DNA of 64,000 bases from Pseudarthrobacter raffinosi (lineage in GTDB: Bacteria > Actinomycetota > Actinomycetes > Actinomycetales > Micrococcaceae): the NCBI RefSeq assembly GCF_023913735.1, contig NZ_JAMXBH010000016.1, forward strand, positions 42,527-106,526, in the 5' to 3' direction. Made by a program: the position numbers and the translations under genes. Positions 1 to 7,661 of the stretch are shown here, piece by piece (the first letter of the stretch is position 1; each line of letters opens with the position of its first letter). The notes below the pieces were generated by a model that saw only the letters and a program-made list of their open reading frames with translations, was not told the origin of the DNA and searched no databases.

Positions 1-1273
1 CCGACACTTGGATTGGCAGCTCCACGGACGACACGTTGTAGCCGTCCTGCTTTGCCTGCTCCACAGTGCGCCCGACGGCCGCCAGTTCGGGATCGGTGAA
101 CACCACGTTCGGGACGGCATGCTGGTTGGCGGTCTGGGCGTACCGGCTCCAGGCCGCGGGGACGCCGCCGAGCTCGCCCTTGGCTCGGGCCGCGATGGCG
201 TCGCCGGTAGCCCGGGCCTCGTACTTGCCCTGGTGTGTGAAGAAATTTCTGCCGGCGGCGTCGCCAACAGCGTAGAGCCAGGGGTTCTCGCCTTCCACGC
301 CGTTCTCGCCCGGGGTACCCGGGACGTCCGGGACGCCCTGGACTAGTCCAGTGGAGTCGGTGGTGAGTTTCAGTGGCTGCACGTCCTGCGCCTCGAAGCC
401 CAGGCTTTCCAGGCCGAGGCCTTCGAGGGCGGGATGCCGGCCTGTTGAAACGAGGACCTTGTCCGCAATGACGGTGGTGCGGCCGTCCGGCGTCTGGTCC
501 TGAAGTGTCAGGGTGAACGTGCCGTCGTCGTTTTCCCGGACACTTTCGGTGGACGTGTTGAGGCGGACCGCCACGCCGTCCGCGCGCAGCCCCGCGACCA
601 CAAGTTTGCTGGCCTCTGCGGGGAACGTGCCCAGCAGGCCGCTCCTGGCCACCAGCGTCACGTCCGAGCCCAGGCGTGCGAATGCCTGCGCCAGCTCGCT
701 GCCCGCGACGCCCCCGCCGATTACAGCCAGGCGCTCCGGTACCTCCTTGGCCGAGGTGGCTTCGCGTGTGCCCCAGACCTGCAGGTCCGCCAGCCCGTCG
801 ATGGGAGGTGTGGTTGGCGTCGAGCCGGTGGCGAGTACGACGGCGTGACGCGCCTTGAGCTCGTAAGTGTTGCCGTCCAGCCCGGCTACTTCAACGGTGC
901 GCGGCGCGGTGATCCAGCCGTGGCCACGGATCAGCTCAATCCCGGTATCTTCCAGCCACTTCACCTGGCTGTCGTCCTGCCAGTTTGCGGTGAAGGAGTC
1001 CCGGCGCTTCAGGACTGCCGCTGCATCCAGTGTCAGGGTGACGGCTTCCGCCGCGCCGGGTACCGTCTGTGCGCCGTGCAGGGCGGTGCCGGGGCGGAGC
1101 AGGGCTTTGGACGGCATGCAGGCCCAATACGAGCATTCGCCGCCCACCAGTTCGGCTTCAACAAGGACAGCCGTCAGGCCGCCCTGGACCACCCGGTCGG
1201 CGACGTTTTCCCCCACGGCACCAGCACCGATCACAATGACATCGAATTCACGTTGCAGCGTTTCAGGCGTCAT
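1..1273 (-). CDS. Pyridine nucleotide-disulfide oxidoreductase (dihydrolipoamide dehydrogenase/mercuric reductase family), C-terminus cut by window edge
   Basis: The ATG at 1273 opens a frame that stays open to base 1, giving about 424 residues without the C-terminal end. The N-terminus carries an FAD-binding fold (VIVIGAGAVGENVA), followed by GGECSYWACMPSKALL, which holds the redox-active CxxxxC-type disulfide of this flavoprotein family. A second Rossmann motif (LAVIGGGVAGSELAQAF) near residue 180 binds NAD(P)H, and YAVGDAAG near residue 325 is the FAD-contacting motif. The dimerisation domain begins with VVFTDPELAAVG. The enzyme should move electrons between NAD(P)H and a disulfide or similar acceptor. 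No E2 or E1 subunit gene is adjacent, so a role in a 2-oxoacid dehydrogenase complex is not supported; a stand-alone NAD(P)H oxidoreductase is equally likely. Confidence 0.85.
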   Translation of the reverse strand, partial: MTPETLQREFDVIVIGAGAVGENVADRVVQGGLTAVLVEAELVGGECSYWACMPSKALLRPGTALHGAQTVPGAAEAVTLTLDAAAVLKRRDSFTANWQDDSQVKWLEDTGIELIRGHGWITAPRTVEVAGLDGNTYELKARHAVVLATGSTPTTPPIDGLADLQVWGTREATSAKEVPERLAVIGGGVAGSELAQAFARLGSDVTLVARSGLLGTFPAEASKLVVAGLRADGVAVRLNTSTESVRENDDGTFTLTLQDQTPDGRTTVIADKVLVSTGRHPALEGLGLESLGFEAQDVQPLKLTTDSTGLVQGVPDVPGTPGENGVEGENPWLYAVGDAAGRNFFTHQGKYEARATGDAIAARAKGELGGVPAAWSRYAQTANQHAVPNVVFTDPELAAVGRTVEQAKQDGYNVSSVELPIQVS

Positions 1274-1342
1274 TCGTCCAGCCTACGCCCGCCTCGCGGG
1301 AGGCGGGGAGCGCCGTCGTCGTCATTCCGGTGACTGCAGAAC

Positions 1343-1425
1343 TGCGTAACTTTTGACCGTGTTAGGGCGGGCTCGCCCGCGCGAATCCAGGGGCAGCGCG
1401 GGGGTTTGCTACCAAAAGTGACGCA
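1343..1425. repeat. Intergenic palindromic element
   Basis: Arms TGCGTAACTTTTG (1343-1355) and CAAAAGTGACGCA (1413-1425) are inverted repeats matching at 12 of 13 positions. A smaller GC hairpin (GCGGGC-TC-GCCCGC) lies in between. The element fills most of the gap between the oxidoreductase start and the tRNA-Arg terminator. Otherwise I see no gene in 1274-1515. Function unknown; compare the other intergenic palindromes in this window. Confidence 0.6.
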
Positions 1426-1515
1426 TTTCCGCTGGGAAGCTGGCAAGGCGCGGGTGGCCGGGCTGTTCCTGAAGCTGAGGCCGGTGGCAGGAAAGCGGCG
1501 CTGCGCTTAACGACA

Positions 1516-1549
1516 AAAGGCCTGTATCGGCGAACCGATACAGGCCTTT
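1516..1549 (-). terminator. Rho-independent terminator of tRNA-Arg
   Basis: A perfect 15-bp stem (1516-1530 with 1535-1549) and a four-base loop lie five bases past the 3' end of tRNA-Arg. In the minus direction the stem ends in TTT followed by TG. Confidence 0.85.
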
Positions 1550-1554
1550 CTCTG

Positions 1555-1628
<74 letters not shown>

Positions 1629-1726
1629 ATTTTGTGTCTCGCGGAGTTTCTTGCACCCCGAACCTCGAATTACTTTACGCGAGGGTTGCCCGGAGTACCA
1701 AATCGAGAGGCATGTAATCTAGCTGA

Positions 1727-1740
1727 CTAGACCGGTCTAG
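1727..1740. promoter_or_regulatory. Perfect 14-bp palindrome upstream of pckG
   Basis: CTAGACCGGTCTAG is a perfect palindrome in the 276-base gap between tRNA-Arg and pckG, 165 bases before the pckG start. Its position suits an operator for a dimeric regulator of gluconeogenesis, but no regulator can be named from sequence. Confidence 0.4.
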
Positions 1741-1904
1741 GAGACCTTTGTCACTTAAATACAGTCGTTTGGGCGTGGTTTTCCTTGAATTTGCGCGGTT
1801 TTCGGCTCCAACGATCACGAACGTGCACCGCTGACCTCCCATCGCGCCCTTGGGCGGCCAATAGCATTTAGTCCACACCGATGACCCCGAGGAAGGGAAC
1901 CGCA

Positions 1905-3731
1905 ATGGGCGATCTCGCACGACTGCCGCTGCTTGAGAAAGCACCCACCACGCATGCTGGCCTGCTGGCATGGGTCGAAGAGGTTGCTGGACTCACGCAG
2001 CCCGACCGGATCCACTGGGTTGACGGCTCCGAACAGGAAAACACGCGTCTTACCGATGAACTCGTCGCAGCAGGAACGCTGACGCGCCTGAACCAGGAGC
2101 TCTTCCCCAACTCTTTCGCTGCATTCTCTGATCCCGCGGACGTAGCCCGTGTGGAAGAACAGACCTTCATCTGCTCCGAGAAGAAGCACGACGCCGGCTT
2201 CACCAATAACTGGATGGCCCCGGCTGCGATGAAGGAAAAGCTGCGTGGGCTCTTTGCCGGCTCCATGCGCGGACGCACCATGTACGTCATCCCGTTCGTG
2301 ATGGGACACCTCGACGCTGAGGATCCCAAGTTCGGCGTGGAGATCACCGACAGCGCCTACGTTGTTGCCTCGATGCGCATCATGGCCCGCATCGGCACCG
2401 ACGTGCTGAACCGCATCACTGAGACCAACGCATTCTTCGTGCCGGCCCTGCACTCCCTGGGTGCGCCGCTCGAAGCAGGCCAGGCGGACGTGCCATGGCC
2501 GTGCAACACGGACAAGTGGATCGTTCACTTCCCGGAGGAGCGCTCCATCTGGTCCTTCGGCTCCGGCTATGGCGGAAACGCGCTGCTCGGCAAGAAATGC
2601 TACGCCCTCCGTATCGCCTCTGTGATGGCCCGCGACGAAGGCTGGCTGGCCGAGCACATGCTCATCCTGAAGCTGACCTCGCCCGAGCAGAAGACCTACT
2701 ACGTCTCGGCTGCCTTCCCGTCCGCCTGCGGCAAGACCAACCTCGCGCTGCTCGATCCCACCATCGAAGGCTGGAAGGTGGAGACGCTCGGTGACGACAT
2801 CACCTGGATGCGTTTCGGCAAGGAAGGCGAGCTCCGCGCCGTCAACCCCGAGGCAGGCCTCTTCGGCGTGGCTCCGGGCACCGGCTGGGGCACCAACCCC
2901 AACGCGATGCGCGCCATCGCCAAGGGCAACAGCATCTTCACCAACGTGGCACTGACCGACGACGGCGGCGTGTGGTGGGAGGGCATGACTGAGGAAGTGC
3001 CCGCTCACCTGACCGACTGGCAGGGCAACTCCTGGACCTCGGATTCGGACAAGCCCGCAGCCCACCCGAACTCGCGCTTCTGCACGCCGATCGGCCAGAT
3101 CGACATGCTGGCCGAGGAGTACAACAACCCCGACGGCGTGGAGCTTTCCGCGATCCTGTTCGGCGGCCGCCGCAAGACCACCATCCCCCTGGTGACCGAG
3201 GCGCGCAGCTGGTCAAACGGCATCTTCATGGGTTCCACGCTGTCCTCCGAGACCACTGCCGCGGCAGCCGGTGCGGTGGGCGTGGTCCGCCGCGACCCCA
3301 TGGCCATGCTGCCGTTCATGGGCTACGACGCCGGCGACTACCTCAACCACTGGGTGAACCTGTCCGCCAAGGGCAACCCGGAGCGCCTGCCCAAGATCTT
3401 CCTGGTCAACTGGTTCCGCCGCACGGCCGAGGGTGGCTTCGCCTGGCCCGGCTTCGGCGACAACGCCCGCGTCCTCAAGTGGGCCATCGAACGCCTGGAA
3501 GGCAAGGCAGACGCCGTCGAGACGCCGATCGGCTTTGTTCCCACCGCCGAATCCATCGACCTCAAGGGCCTGGACATGACGCCGGCCCAGGTCGAGGAAG
3601 CTGTCCGCGTTGACCCGGCCGAGTGGGCCACCGAGCTCGCGTCCATCGAGGAATGGTACGCCAACTTCGGCGATTCCCTCCCCGAGGCGCTGCAGTCCGA
3701 GCTTGCCGGCCTGAAGGCCCGCCTGGGCTGA
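1905..3731 (+). CDS. pckG: Phosphoenolpyruvate carboxykinase (GTP)
   Basis: Converts oxaloacetate and GTP to phosphoenolpyruvate, GDP and CO2, the first committed step of gluconeogenesis, in the cytoplasm. The 608 residues match the usual length of the GTP-dependent family. The kinase-1a loop [13 protein letters not shown] holds the catalytic cysteine (Cys275) and the nucleotide-binding Lys. The upstream ATG at 1881 is in frame, but only the ATG at 1905 has a good Shine-Dalgarno sequence (AGGAAGGG, seven bases before it), so 1905 is chosen. Expressed alone: tRNA-Arg lies upstream on the other strand and a strong terminator follows. A palindrome at 1727-1740 may be an operator. Confidence 0.97.
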   Translation: MGDLARLPLLEKAPTTHAGLLAWVEEVAGLTQPDRIHWVDGSEQENTRLTDELVAAGTLTRLNQELFPNSFAAFSDPADVARVEEQTFICSEKKHDAGFTNNWMAPAAMKEKLRGLFAGSMRGRTMYVIPFVMGHLDAEDPKFGVEITDSAYVVASMRIMARIGTDVLNRITETNAFFVPALHSLGAPLEAGQADVPWPCNTDKWIVHFPEERSIWSFGSGYGGNALLGKKCYALRIASVMARDEGWLAEHMLILKLTSPEQKTYYVSAAFPSACGKTNLALLDPTIEGWKVETLGDDITWMRFGKEGELRAVNPEAGLFGVAPGTGWGTNPNAMRAIAKGNSIFTNVALTDDGGVWWEGMTEEVPAHLTDWQGNSWTSDSDKPAAHPNSRFCTPIGQIDMLAEEYNNPDGVELSAILFGGRRKTTIPLVTEARSWSNGIFMGSTLSSETTAAAAGAVGVVRRDPMAMLPFMGYDAGDYLNHWVNLSAKGNPERLPKIFLVNWFRRTAEGGFAWPGFGDNARVLKWAIERLEGKADAVETPIGFVPTAESIDLKGLDMTPAQVEEAVRVDPAEWATELASIEEWYANFGDSLPEALQSELAGLKARLG

Positions 3732-3750
3732 TCCCCACTGCAAAGTACAA

Positions 3751-3794
3751 CGGCGGCCCCGCACCTTTTGCAAGAAAGGTGCGGGGCCGCCGTC
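3751..3794. terminator. Strong hairpin after pckG
   Basis: A perfect 19-bp stem (3751-3769 with 3776-3794) around a six-base loop begins 20 bases past the pckG stop. There is no clear T-run on the plus strand. On the minus strand it could also stop transcription from hmp. Confidence 0.75.
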
Positions 3795-3807
3795 GTCCGT
3801 CTCCATG

Positions 3808-3870
3808 AGTTTTTGTCCAGATAATCCCGCCAAATGCCCCGCTTGGACGCGATATCTGGACAAAAACTCC
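3808..3870. repeat. Intergenic palindromic element, copy 1
   Basis: Perfect 17-bp arms GAGTTTTTGTCCAGATA (3808-3824) and its complement (3854-3870) flank a 29-base spacer. The element lies between the convergent genes pckG and hmp, 11 bases from the hmp stop. A close relative with nearly the same arms lies at 16200-16262. Confidence 0.8.
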
Positions 3871-3881
3871 TATGAGCGGGG

Positions 3882-5042
3882 TTAGGAAGCCAGCCAGATG
3901 TCCGGTCCGAAGACCTCGTAGTGGATCCTCGTGGCCGGGATGCCGGCGTTGATGGCCTCGTTGCGGATGTGCTTCATAAACGGCAGCGGTCCGCAGAGGT
4001 ACAACGACGCGTTGGCCGGCAGGTCGACTTCACGCAGTGACATAAACCCCTCGTTGGCCCCGGGGCGTGGCTCTTCAAGCCACAGCTGGAGGTCGGCACC
4101 CGCTAGGCGTTCGACGTCGTCCGTCATCTGACCGCGCAGCGCCCAGCTGTCCAGTGTGCTTTCCGCATGCAGCACCAGCACCTGCCGGTCGGAGCCCGAC
4201 TCGGCGAGTGACCGGAGGATCGACGCCGTCGGCGTGCAGCCGATGCCGGCCGATGCCAGGACCACCGGACCGTCGCCGTCCTTGAGGGTGATCTCGCCGT
4301 AGGGGTTGGAGAGTTCCAGGATGTCACCGACTCCGACGCCGCGGTGCAGCACCGGGGACACCTCGCCGTCGTCGTCCAGCTTGGTGGTGAAGGTGCGGCC
4401 GGTGCCGGCGTCATCGGAGAGTGAGTACTGCCGGACCTGGCGCAGCCCGTCCGGGAGTTGCACCTTGACGCTCACGTACTGGCCGGGCAGCGCGCGGGTG
4501 ATGGGGGTGTCGTCCGCGGGTTCAAGGGTGAAGGTCATGGCGCCGGTGCCCGCAAAAGTCTTGGAGGCGACCCGCCACGGGGTCCACATTTTGTCGTTCG
4601 CCTGGATGGCGTAGAGGCCCTTTTCGATCTTGATCAGGGCATCGGCCATCAGCCAGTAGACCTCGGTCCAGGCCTCGGCGATTTCAGGCGTGATGACCTC
4701 GGCGAGGTCCTCGGCGATGGCGGCGAAGAGGTGCTCGTAGACCACCTGGTACTGGGGCTCAGTGATGCCGAGCGACGCGTGCCGGTGGGCGATGCGGGAA
4801 AGCACGGTTTCGGGGAGGGTGCCGGGGTTGTTGACCAGGTGCGTGGCGAAAGCGGCGATGCTTCCGGCCAGCGCCTGCTGTTGGTTGCCCGAGCGCTGGT
4901 TGGAGCGGCTGAACAGGCCATCCAACAGTTCCGGGTGGGCGGCGAACAGCCGTGCATAGAACTTGGGAGTGATGGCGCCGATCCGGGAACCGACGAGCGG
5001 CAGGGTGGCCTCAATGACGGGGCGGGATTTGTCCGAGAGCAT
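3882..5042 (-). CDS. hmp: Flavohemoglobin (nitric oxide dioxygenase)
   Basis: Oxidises nitric oxide to nitrate using O2 and NAD(P)H, protecting the cytoplasm from nitrosative stress. Residues 1-140 form the globin domain, with KFYARLF and LLDGLFSRSNQRSGNQQQAL near the distal side and a proximal His in IAHRHASLGI. The reductase part has the FAD motif RQYSLS and the NAD-binding stretches ASAGIGCTPTASIL and YLCGPLPFM, ending in VFGPD. The 386 residues are normal for the family. The longer in-frame ORF begins at 5153, but the ATG at 5042 has an AGGAG six bases upstream and a typical N-terminus. nsrR lies just upstream on the same strand and palindromes stand in between. Confidence 0.96.
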   Translation of the reverse strand: MLSDKSRPVIEATLPLVGSRIGAITPKFYARLFAAHPELLDGLFSRSNQRSGNQQQALAGSIAAFATHLVNNPGTLPETVLSRIAHRHASLGITEPQYQVVYEHLFAAIAEDLAEVITPEIAEAWTEVYWLMADALIKIEKGLYAIQANDKMWTPWRVASKTFAGTGAMTFTLEPADDTPITRALPGQYVSVKVQLPDGLRQVRQYSLSDDAGTGRTFTTKLDDDGEVSPVLHRGVGVGDILELSNPYGEITLKDGDGPVVLASAGIGCTPTASILRSLAESGSDRQVLVLHAESTLDSWALRGQMTDDVERLAGADLQLWLEEPRPGANEGFMSLREVDLPANASLYLCGPLPFMKHIRNEAINAGIPATRIHYEVFGPDIWLAS

Positions 5043-5095
5043 GTGTACTCCTGCGATAGGGGACCGGGTTTTCGTCCGGTCAATATGAATACTTA

Positions 5096-5106
5096 CATTT
5101 GAAATG
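5096..5106 (-). promoter_or_regulatory. Probable NsrR operator in the hmp promoter
   Basis: CATTTCAAATG (minus strand) is a perfect 11-bp palindrome inside an AT-rich stretch rare for this genome, 54 bases upstream of the hmp start. Known NsrR sites are AT-rich inverted repeats with a similar ATTT/AAAT core. The link to NsrR is inferred from the neighbouring regulator gene. Confidence 0.6.
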
Positions 5107-5121
5107 CGTATATTCGTACCC

Positions 5122-5146
5122 CAAGTTCTACACCTCGTAGAAGTTG
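5122..5146. promoter_or_regulatory. Second inverted repeat between nsrR and hmp
   Basis: CAAGTTCTAC and GTAGAAGTTG are 10-bp arms with one mismatch around a five-base spacer, 80 bases upstream of the hmp start. It may be a second operator or a weak hairpin after nsrR. Confidence 0.4.
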
Positions 5147-5183
5147 GAATCAAATCGGTGGGGGATGTGGGCTCGGCGCCGGG

Positions 5184-5633
5184 CTACAGGCCGGGGCGCA
5201 GGCCGATCATCTGGAAGACGGGTGTCATCTGCCGCGAGCCTGGAAGTTCGGCCACAACCACTGCATCAAGTTCCCGGTAAAACGCTTCACGGGCGCGGGC
5301 CAGCGCGGCGCGAAGCCTGCATTCATGGATCAGCGGGCAGTCGCCGCCCGGAGCGACACAGTCGGCGGCGTCCGTCCGGGTGTCCAGGGCCCGCAGGACC
5401 TGGCCCGCCGTTGCCCGGCGGCCAGCGGAGCTGAGCCTGGATCCGCCCGACCTGCCACGCTCTACCTCGATCAGGCCCAGGCTGCGCAGCCTGGCCATCG
5501 CCTTGCTGACGTGGTTGTACGGTGTGCCCACGGCATCGGCGATGTTCTGCGTGGTCAGGAGGGTCGCCCCGGGCGCGGCGGCCAGAACCATCAGCGCCCG
5601 GAGGCTGACGTCTGCGAAGGCGTTGATTTTCAT
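5184..5633 (-). CDS. nsrR: Rrf2-family iron-sulfur transcriptional regulator, NsrR type
   Basis: A 149-residue winged-helix repressor. The N-terminal helix-turn-helix spans about residues 25-60 (TTQNIADAVGTPYNHVSKAMARLRSLGLIEV). Three cysteines, Cys92, Cys99 and Cys105, in the pattern CxxxxxxCxxxxxC match the ligands of a [4Fe-4S] cluster, which in NsrR is destroyed by nitric oxide so that repression is lifted. The gene stands directly upstream of hmp on the same strand, the classical NsrR target, and AT-rich palindromes lie between them. The start is the ATG at 5633; no strong Shine-Dalgarno is seen. IscR and RsrR are related, but the cysteine spacing and neighbour favour NsrR. Confidence 0.9.
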   Translation of the reverse strand: MKINAFADVSLRALMVLAAAPGATLLTTQNIADAVGTPYNHVSKAMARLRSLGLIEVERGRSGGSRLSSAGRRATAGQVLRALDTRTDAADCVAPGGDCPLIHECRLRAALARAREAFYRELDAVVVAELPGSRQMTPVFQMIGLRPGL

Positions 5634-5650
5634 GGCAACCGGGGCGCGGT

Positions 5651-6160
5651 CTAGTCCACCCAGACGGTGGGTTCGCTGGTGTCAGCGGCGAGCTGGCCAA
5701 ACTCCCGTTCGTGGGTCCCGGTGTTGGCGGCGTAAGGGAGGACCGCGGCGAAAACGGATCCGTCGCGGTGTTCAGCAGCTACATGGATGGCATCTGTTTC
5801 TTCCTCGACCAAGAGGATGTCGCAGACAATTGCGGCTGCGCGGAAATCAGCACGGTTCTGCCGGAGCAGTTCGGTGAGGTCGCTGATCATCGTGTCCGCG
5901 TCGAAGTCACCGTCGGAGCCGTCCTGGGCATCAGCCGGTGTGACGGCCACGAGGCGGACTTCGCCGTCGTTCTCCACCACCAGTGCGAACGGCAGGAAGC
6001 CGCCGTTTCGCTCGAGCTGTTCCTGGGCTGCGCCGACGCCTGTGCCCAGCAGGTTTTCCAGGTCCGTGGCCGAGGCCTCCGGAACGGAATCCCGCCACGA
6101 AGCCACCGCAGCCGGGCCGTCCGTGGCTTCGTGGGCCATCTTCGGTTTAGCGCCTGACAT
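5651..6160 (-). CDS. Hypothetical protein coupled to the phosphohexomutase gene
   Basis: Encodes 169 mostly acidic residues with no signal peptide, membrane segment or motif that I recognise. The sequence looks like a compact alpha/beta domain, with a strand-like FLPFALVVENDGEVRLVAVTP near residue 55, a helical DADTMISDLTELLRQNRADFRAAAIVCDILLV, and a C-terminal HVAAEHRDGSVFAAVLPY. The start at 6160 lies inside the end of the upstream phosphohexomutase gene, overlapping it by 14 bases, which suggests translational coupling. An internal ATG at 6139 is an alternative without overlap. A role in sugar-phosphate metabolism would be guesswork. Confidence 0.75.
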   Translation of the reverse strand: MSGAKPKMAHEATDGPAAVASWRDSVPEASATDLENLLGTGVGAAQEQLERNGGFLPFALVVENDGEVRLVAVTPADAQDGSDGDFDADTMISDLTELLRQNRADFRAAAIVCDILLVEEETDAIHVAAEHRDGSVFAAVLPYAANTGTHEREFGQLAADTSEPTVWVD

Positions 6161-7565
6161 TGGAGAGCACGCGGTCCCGGACGCGTTCCATCGTGGCCCG
6201 GTCCGTTGCTTCCACGTTCAGGCGGAGGAAGGGCTCGGTGTTGGACGGGCGCAGGTTGAACCAGAAGCTGCCGTCATTGGCCGTGAATGTGCTGCCGTCC
6301 ATGGTGTCCACGGTGATGTCCTCGGCGGCGAAGTCGGTGCGGACGCGCTCTACGGCGCCGGCCTTGTCCTCGATTTCGGAGTTGATCTCACCGGAGGAGA
6401 CATAGGGCTCGTACTCGCGGCCGAGCTCGGACAGCGGTCCGTCCTGCTCGCCGAGGGCAGCGAGCACGTGCATTGCCGCCAGCATCCCGGTGTCTGCGTT
6501 CCAGAAGTCGCGGAAGTAGAAGTGGGCAGAGTGCTCGCCGCCGAACACTGCACCTTCCTCGGCCATGACTGCCTTGATGAACGAGTGGCCCACGCGCGTG
6601 CGGACGGCGCGGCCGCCGTCGTGCGCTACCAGTTCGGGCACTGCACGGGAGGTGAGCAGGTTGTGGATGACGGTGGGCGTTGCCTCGCCCTGCGCCTGGG
6701 CGCGGGCGATTTCGCGGCGTGCCACCATACCGGTGACGGCTGATGGCGACACGGGCTCACCATTTTGGTCGATGACGAAGCAGCGGTCGGCGTCGCCGTC
6801 GAATGCCAGGCCGATATCGGCGCCGTGCTGAATGACGGCGGCCTGCAGGTCGCGGAGGTTTTCCGGCTCGAGGGGGTTGGCCGGGTGGTTCGGGAAGGAG
6901 CCGTCCAGCTCGAAGTACAGTGGAATGATTTCGAACGGCAGCTTGGGCAGCAGGGCGTCGCCCAGTACCGCCGGCGTGGTGAGGCCAGCCATGCCGTTGC
7001 CTGCGTCCACAACTACCTTGAGCGGCCGGGATCCGGAGAGGTCCACCAGCTGGCGGAGGTACTCGGAGTAGTCCTTCAGGACGTCGTGGACACCGATCAG
7101 GCCGCGGGCGGGGGCCGCCGGGATGGAGCCTTCGTTGAGGTACTTCTCGGCGAGGGCCTGGATCTCTTTGAGGCCGGATTCGGAGGAGATGGGCTGCGCG
7201 CCGGGCTTCGACATTTTGATGCCGTTGTATTCGGCGGGGTTGTGGCTGGCGGTGAACGTGGCGCCGGCAGCGTTGAGGGAACCGCAGGCGTAGTAGAGCT
7301 CGTCGGTGGAGATCAGGTCAAGGAGCTTGACGTCGGCGCCGCGGGTGGCTGCGCCGTCGGCGAATGCCTTGGCGAACTCGGGGGAGGAGGGACGCATGTC
7401 GCCGCCTACCAGGATCGTCTGGCCCTCCAGTTCCAGCACATCAACGAACGCGGCGCCCACGGCTTCGACGATTTCAGCGGTGATGGATTCGCCCACGATG
7501 CCCCGGACGTCGTAGGCCTTGAAGGATGCCGAGAGGTCAAAAGTCTTTGTCTGTTCGCTAGTCAC
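6147..7565 (-). CDS. Phosphomannomutase/phosphoglucomutase (alpha-D-phosphohexomutase family)
   Basis: Interconverts hexose 6-phosphate and hexose 1-phosphate, feeding glycogen, trehalose and GDP-mannose synthesis. All four family signatures are present: the phosphoserine loop TASHNPAEYNG near residue 105, the Mg2+ loop AFDGDADR near residue 255, the sugar-specificity loop GGEHSAHFYF, and the phosphate-binding loop RPSNTEPFLR near the C-terminus. The length of 472 residues suits the ManB/AlgC-like branch. The start codon is GTG at 7565. A TAAGAT box stands seven bases before it and no Shine-Dalgarno is seen, so a leaderless transcript is plausible. Divergent from recQ. Confidence 0.93.
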   Translation of the reverse strand: MTSEQTKTFDLSASFKAYDVRGIVGESITAEIVEAVGAAFVDVLELEGQTILVGGDMRPSSPEFAKAFADGAATRGADVKLLDLISTDELYYACGSLNAAGATFTASHNPAEYNGIKMSKPGAQPISSESGLKEIQALAEKYLNEGSIPAAPARGLIGVHDVLKDYSEYLRQLVDLSGSRPLKVVVDAGNGMAGLTTPAVLGDALLPKLPFEIIPLYFELDGSFPNHPANPLEPENLRDLQAAVIQHGADIGLAFDGDADRCFVIDQNGEPVSPSAVTGMVARREIARAQAQGEATPTVIHNLLTSRAVPELVAHDGGRAVRTRVGHSFIKAVMAEEGAVFGGEHSAHFYFRDFWNADTGMLAAMHVLAALGEQDGPLSELGREYEPYVSSGEINSEIEDKAGAVERVRTDFAAEDITVDTMDGSTFTANDGSFWFNLRPSNTEPFLRLNVEATDRATMERVRDRVLSNVRR

Positions 7566-7661
7566 GGGTCTTATCTTACGTGGACCCGCGGACGTTCCCG
7601 GTTGTCCACATACGGAGGTCCCGGCTTTATGGGTGTCGGTGGGGGCTGGGATACTGAATCA

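Noticed and set aside
1815..3065. A 416-codon open frame antisense to pckG
   Set aside because: pckG on the plus strand is unmistakable by its PSACGKTN motif; this frame only reflects its codon bias.
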